Shown here: one piece after another, positions 62,301-64,000 of the stretch
How the letters are laid out: every line of letters begins with the position of its first letter
Numbering within the stretch: position 1 is the first letter of the stretch
Assembly: GCF_008369295.1 (NCBI RefSeq)
Contig: NZ_VOBG01000027.1
Span: 1-64,000, forward strand
Origin: Pseudomonas sp. ANT_H4
GTDB lineage: Bacteria > Pseudomonadota > Gammaproteobacteria > Pseudomonadales > Pseudomonadaceae
Direction: 5' to 3'
Length of the DNA: 64,000 nucleotides
Translations under genes and position numbers: made by a program
Notes under the pieces: model-generated
Told to the model about the DNA's origin: nothing
Database searches by the model: none
The model's input: the letters and a program-made list of their open reading frames with translations, nothing else

Positions 62301-62404
62301 GGGTGATTGGCGGGATGATTACCGCGACGCTCGCCGTGGTGTTCGTGCCGGTGTTCTTTGTGGTGGTGATGAGGTTGGTGCGCAAGCGCAGCGACAAGCC
62401 ATAA
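59306..62404 (+). CDS. RND multidrug efflux pump (MexB/AcrB family, HAE1)
   Basis: A 1032-residue inner-membrane transporter: MPQFFIDRPIFAWVVALFI start, 12 membrane helices in two halves with large periplasmic loops. The proton-relay aspartates are in GILVDDAIVVVENVERIM (about residue 405), and GDTTMIMGFSFSGSGQNAA is the pore loop. Length and motifs fit hydrophobe/amphiphile efflux 1. No outer-membrane factor follows, so it must use a channel such as OprM/TolC encoded elsewhere. The substrate range cannot be predicted. The start has AGGGATAAC before ATG. Confidence 0.93.
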   Translation: MPQFFIDRPIFAWVVALFILLAGALAIPQLPVAQYPNVAPPQVEIYAVYPGASAQTLDESVVSLIEQELNGADHLLYFESQSSLGAATITATFQPGTDPEMAQVDVQNRLKAVEPRLPQAVTQQGLQVEKVSAGFLLLVTLTSSDGKLDDVALSDYLARNVMNELKRLDGVGKAQLYGAERAMRIWIDPQKLIGFNLTPADVNAAITAQNAQVSAGSIGDLPGPATQEITASILVKGQLSTPAEFADIVLKANPDGSTVRIGDVARVEIGSQEYQLSTRLNGKPSTAVSVQLSPGANALSTATLVRAKMDELSRYFPANVEYKIPYDTSPFVKVSITKVVYTLGEAMLLVFAVMFLFLQNIRYTLIPTLVVPIALMGTFATMLLLGFSINVLTMFGMVLAIGILVDDAIVVVENVERIMVTEGLSPKEATRKAMGQITGAIVGITLVLVAVFLPMAFMPGSVGVIYQQFSLSMATSILFSAFLALTLTPALCATLLKPIAKGDHHAKGGFFGWFNKRFEQLTDRYEGWVAYAVKRTGRYLLIYLVLLVGLGLLFSRLPSSFLPVEDQGYTITDIQLPPGASKNRTVQVVEQIEAHNASEPGVGDTTMIMGFSFSGSGQNAALAFTTLKDWSERSSDDSAAAIADRATMAFTEFKDAIAYSILPPPVDGLGTSSGFEFRLQDRGGVGHAALMAARTELLDAAEKSPILANVRESALAEAPQVQLEVDRKRANALGVSFADVGNILSSAIGSAYINDFPNQGRMQRVVVQAEGDQRSQVADLMKIHVRNNAGKMVPLSAFVEARWIQGPAQLTRYNGYPTIAISGEASPGHSTGEAMEEIQRLVSQLPAGLGQEWTGLSLQERLSSSQAPLLLGLSLLIVFLCLAALYESWSIPTSVLLVVPLGVLGAVLAVSLRGMPNDVFFKVGLITIIGLSAKNAILIIEFAKDLYDQGEDLIDATLKAARLRLRPIIMTSLAFILGVVPLAIATGASSASQQAIGTGVIGGMITATLAVVFVPVFFVVVMRLVRKRSDKP

Positions 62405-62494
62405 GCTTCAAGCAGCAAGAAATCGCCAACCCCCTTACAGCTTGAAGCTGGCTCTGCTGCTATGGTGCTCATAAATCCCGAATTTGTGAGCACC

Positions 62495-63136
62495 ATGCCC
62501 TTCCTCGCCCGCACCCACCCTCGCCTTTCTGCCGCCGCCGTCCTGGGCCTGGCGGTTGGCATCCTGGCTCCCACCGATTCAATCCTCAGCAAAGTCCTTA
62601 TGGGCTGGAACGCCGGCGTCTGGACTTATCTGGTGCTGATGCTGTGGCTAACGATCCGCGCCAAGGCCGAGGATGTGAAGCGCATTGCCGAGGTCGAGGA
62701 TGAAAACGCCGGACTGGTGCTGTTCATGGTCTGTATCGCGGCCATCGCGAGCCTGGCGACAATCGCCTTCGGGCTGGCGGGCAGCAAGGAGCTGGACACC
62801 GCTGCACGCCTGCTGCATTACGGCTTTACCGGTCTGACGGTGATCGGGTCGTGGTTGCTGATCGGCGTAATCTTCAGCGTTCACTACGCACGGCTGTATT
62901 ACACCTGTGAGGGCAAGGAACCGGCGTTGCGTTTTGCCGAAGGCCCGATCAACCCCAATTACTGGGACTTTCTGTATTTCTCTTTCACTATCGGCGTGGC
63001 GGTGCAGACTTCCGACGTTGGCGTGGCCACCCGTGGCATGCGCAAGGTGGTGCTGGGGCAATCGTTGATCGGGTTTCTATTCAATACGGCGATCCTGGGC
63101 TTCTCGATCAATATCGCGGCGGGGTTGTTCAGTTGA
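62495..63136 (+). CDS. DUF1345 family membrane protein
   Basis: A 213-residue protein with five membrane segments and the DUF1345 signature (ALRFAEGPINPNYWDFLYFSFTIGVAVQTSDV). This family is uncharacterised; the conserved segment resembles a pore-like ion channel element. The ATG at 62495 (MPFLARTHPRLSAAA) is preferred because GTGAG precedes it; an in-frame ATG at 62462 is possible. It is 90 bp after the pump gene. Confidence 0.8.
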   Translation: MPFLARTHPRLSAAAVLGLAVGILAPTDSILSKVLMGWNAGVWTYLVLMLWLTIRAKAEDVKRIAEVEDENAGLVLFMVCIAAIASLATIAFGLAGSKELDTAARLLHYGFTGLTVIGSWLLIGVIFSVHYARLYYTCEGKEPALRFAEGPINPNYWDFLYFSFTIGVAVQTSDVGVATRGMRKVVLGQSLIGFLFNTAILGFSINIAAGLFS

Positions 63137-63190
63137 GGCTGCTCGGCTCTACTTGGCTGAGTGTGCTGGTGTAAGCCAACTCACGCCCAC

Positions 63191-63218
63191 AAAAAAGGAA
63201 GCCGAAGCTTCCTTTTTT
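63191..63218. terminator. Bidirectional intrinsic terminator
   Basis: AAAAAAGGAAGC (63191-63202) and GCTTCCTTTTTT (63207-63218) form a perfect stem with loop CGAA. It has a T-tract on the plus strand and, by symmetry, on the minus strand. It closes the DUF1345 gene and the convergent autotransporter gene. Confidence 0.9.
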
Positions 63219-63233
63219 ATTTAGCTGAGTATT

Positions 63234-64000
63234 TTAGAAGTCGTAACGAATACCGACGTTGACACCCCACGGCTGGTCGATGGCCTTGCCTTTGCTGTGC
63301 TCGAAGTCGGCATGCAGCTTGAGGTTTTTCGACATTGATACCGCCATACCCGCAGCCAGCTCAACCCGCGAACCCGAGAGGTCGTTGTTGAAGCTCTGGC
63401 CGTTGATGAACACCTTGTTGCTCTGGTCGAACTCATGGGCCAACGCGGTACGCAGATACGGCTGCAACACACTGCCGCTGTCCAACTGGATATTCTTGCC
63501 CGCCGTCACACCCACCTTGCCAATCACTGAACTTGAGCGATCGCCTTTGGCGTGCAGACCGTTGTCCAGGTCATAGCTCTGGGCCTGAGTGATTACCGTC
63601 GCCAACTGCGCATAGGGCTCAACGAAGAAATCATCGGCCAGCTTGATGTGGCGACCGAACTCGGCAGAAGCACCCACGGCGTTTTGCGCGTAGTTGCCCT
63701 TGGCTTTCTTGCCATCGCTCATGGTCACGTTGTTGTCAGTGTGCAAGCGGTTGAGCTTGACCACACCGTCGAAGTACAGGCCACTTTCGGCATCAATCCA
63801 GGTGGCATATGTACCGACGTAGTAGCTCTTGACCTCGCCGCTGCTGCCACGAGTCAGGCTCAGGTCAGAGGTACTGTGACCGGCCATCACACCGGCCAGC
63901 CATTGGCCGTCACCGCCGGACAATGGAGCATCTGCACCGATGGTGAAGCCCTTCTGGGTTTGCGAGTAGCCCGCGCCATTCTTGTTAGCCGCCACGTCAT
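63234..64000 (-). CDS. Autotransporter, C-terminal beta-barrel (partial)
   Basis: The C-terminal part of a type V autotransporter, running off the right edge. About 255 residues are visible and form an autotransporter barrel: FTIGADAPLSGGDGQWLAGVMAGHS, YYVGTYATWIDAESGLYFDGVV, and the last strand VNVGIRYDF with the terminal Phe. The passenger is outside the window, so the substrate or adhesive role is unknown. It is distinct from PrtA and PrtB, and more similar to pertactin-type barrels. Confidence 0.88.
   Translation of the reverse strand, partial: DVAANKNGAGYSQTQKGFTIGADAPLSGGDGQWLAGVMAGHSTSDLSLTRGSSGEVKSYYVGTYATWIDAESGLYFDGVVKLNRLHTDNNVTMSDGKKAKGNYAQNAVGASAEFGRHIKLADDFFVEPYAQLATVITQAQSYDLDNGLHAKGDRSSSVIGKVGVTAGKNIQLDSGSVLQPYLRTALAHEFDQSNKVFINGQSFNNDLSGSRVELAAGMAVSMSKNLKLHADFEHSKGKAIDQPWGVNVGIRYDF

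Overview
The window is a chromosomal stretch of a Pseudomonas of the fluorescens group. The diagnostic block is the extracellular protease/lipase operon aprX-inh-aprDEF-prtA-prtB-tliA (29.3-43.5 kb, minus strand), including a lipase of exactly 476 residues. GC-rich coding, extragenic palindromic repeats of fluorescens type and many one-gene regulators fit this. I see no rRNA or tRNA gene, CRISPR array or prophage. The only mobile-element trace is the right end of an IS21-family insertion at the left edge.

Layout. 0-0.4 kb: istB tail and IS end, abutting a nucleotide-kinase-like gene cut by the insertion. 0.5-2.3 kb: SSS-family symporter with an overlapping 43-residue membrane partner. 2.7-5.1 kb: orphan TerD-vWA protein and a decayed second tatC. 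5.1-7.6 kb: LysR regulator divergent from an NTF2-like protein and a quinone-oxidoreductase-like enzyme. 7.7-10.2 kb: copper ATPase behind a CueR-type promoter. 10.4-14.4 kb: RidA, RlhA, and an EamA exporter divergent from an Lrp regulator. 14.4-20.6 kb: a six-gene amino-acid-type uptake operon whose first gene fuses an aminotransferase to the ABC ATPase and whose last gene is an M14 deacylase. 20.8-24.9 kb: small acidic proteins, a membrane protein, an NTF2-like protein, an epoxide-hydrolase-like enzyme and a family VIII-like esterase.

24.9-28.8 kb: a two-gene repair operon, FAN1-type VRR-NUC nuclease followed by an XPD/DinG-like helicase with an N-terminal PD-(D/E)XK nuclease signature, translationally coupled and preceded by a LexA-box-like palindrome. 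29.3-43.5 kb: the apr/lip operon. AprD, AprE and AprF form the type I exporter for the metalloprotease AprX and the lipase; AprI inhibits AprX in the periplasm; PrtA and PrtB are tandem subtilase autotransporters. 44-49.3 kb: a DmpA-type aminopeptidase followed by a run of damaged genes (APC permease remnant, PotF-like pseudogene, FAD oxidoreductase and AraC regulator with missing segments), suggesting loss of an amine or amino-acid catabolic locus. 49.5-55.8 kb: DUF1652 protein, UvrD-like helicase, pirin, TSUP permease, NudC, crotonase. 55.9-62.4 kb: RstA/RstB-like two-component system divergent from an RND efflux pair without its own outer-membrane channel. 62.5-64 kb: DUF1345 protein, a bidirectional terminator and the C-terminal barrel of an autotransporter running off the right edge.

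The most interesting items are the aminotransferase-ABC ATPase fusion operon, the likely SOS-controlled FAN1/nuclease-helicase pair, the series of internal deletions at 45-49 kb, and the repeat element that has rewritten the AprD C-terminus. Family names rest on motif recognition and memory of the families; no database search was run.
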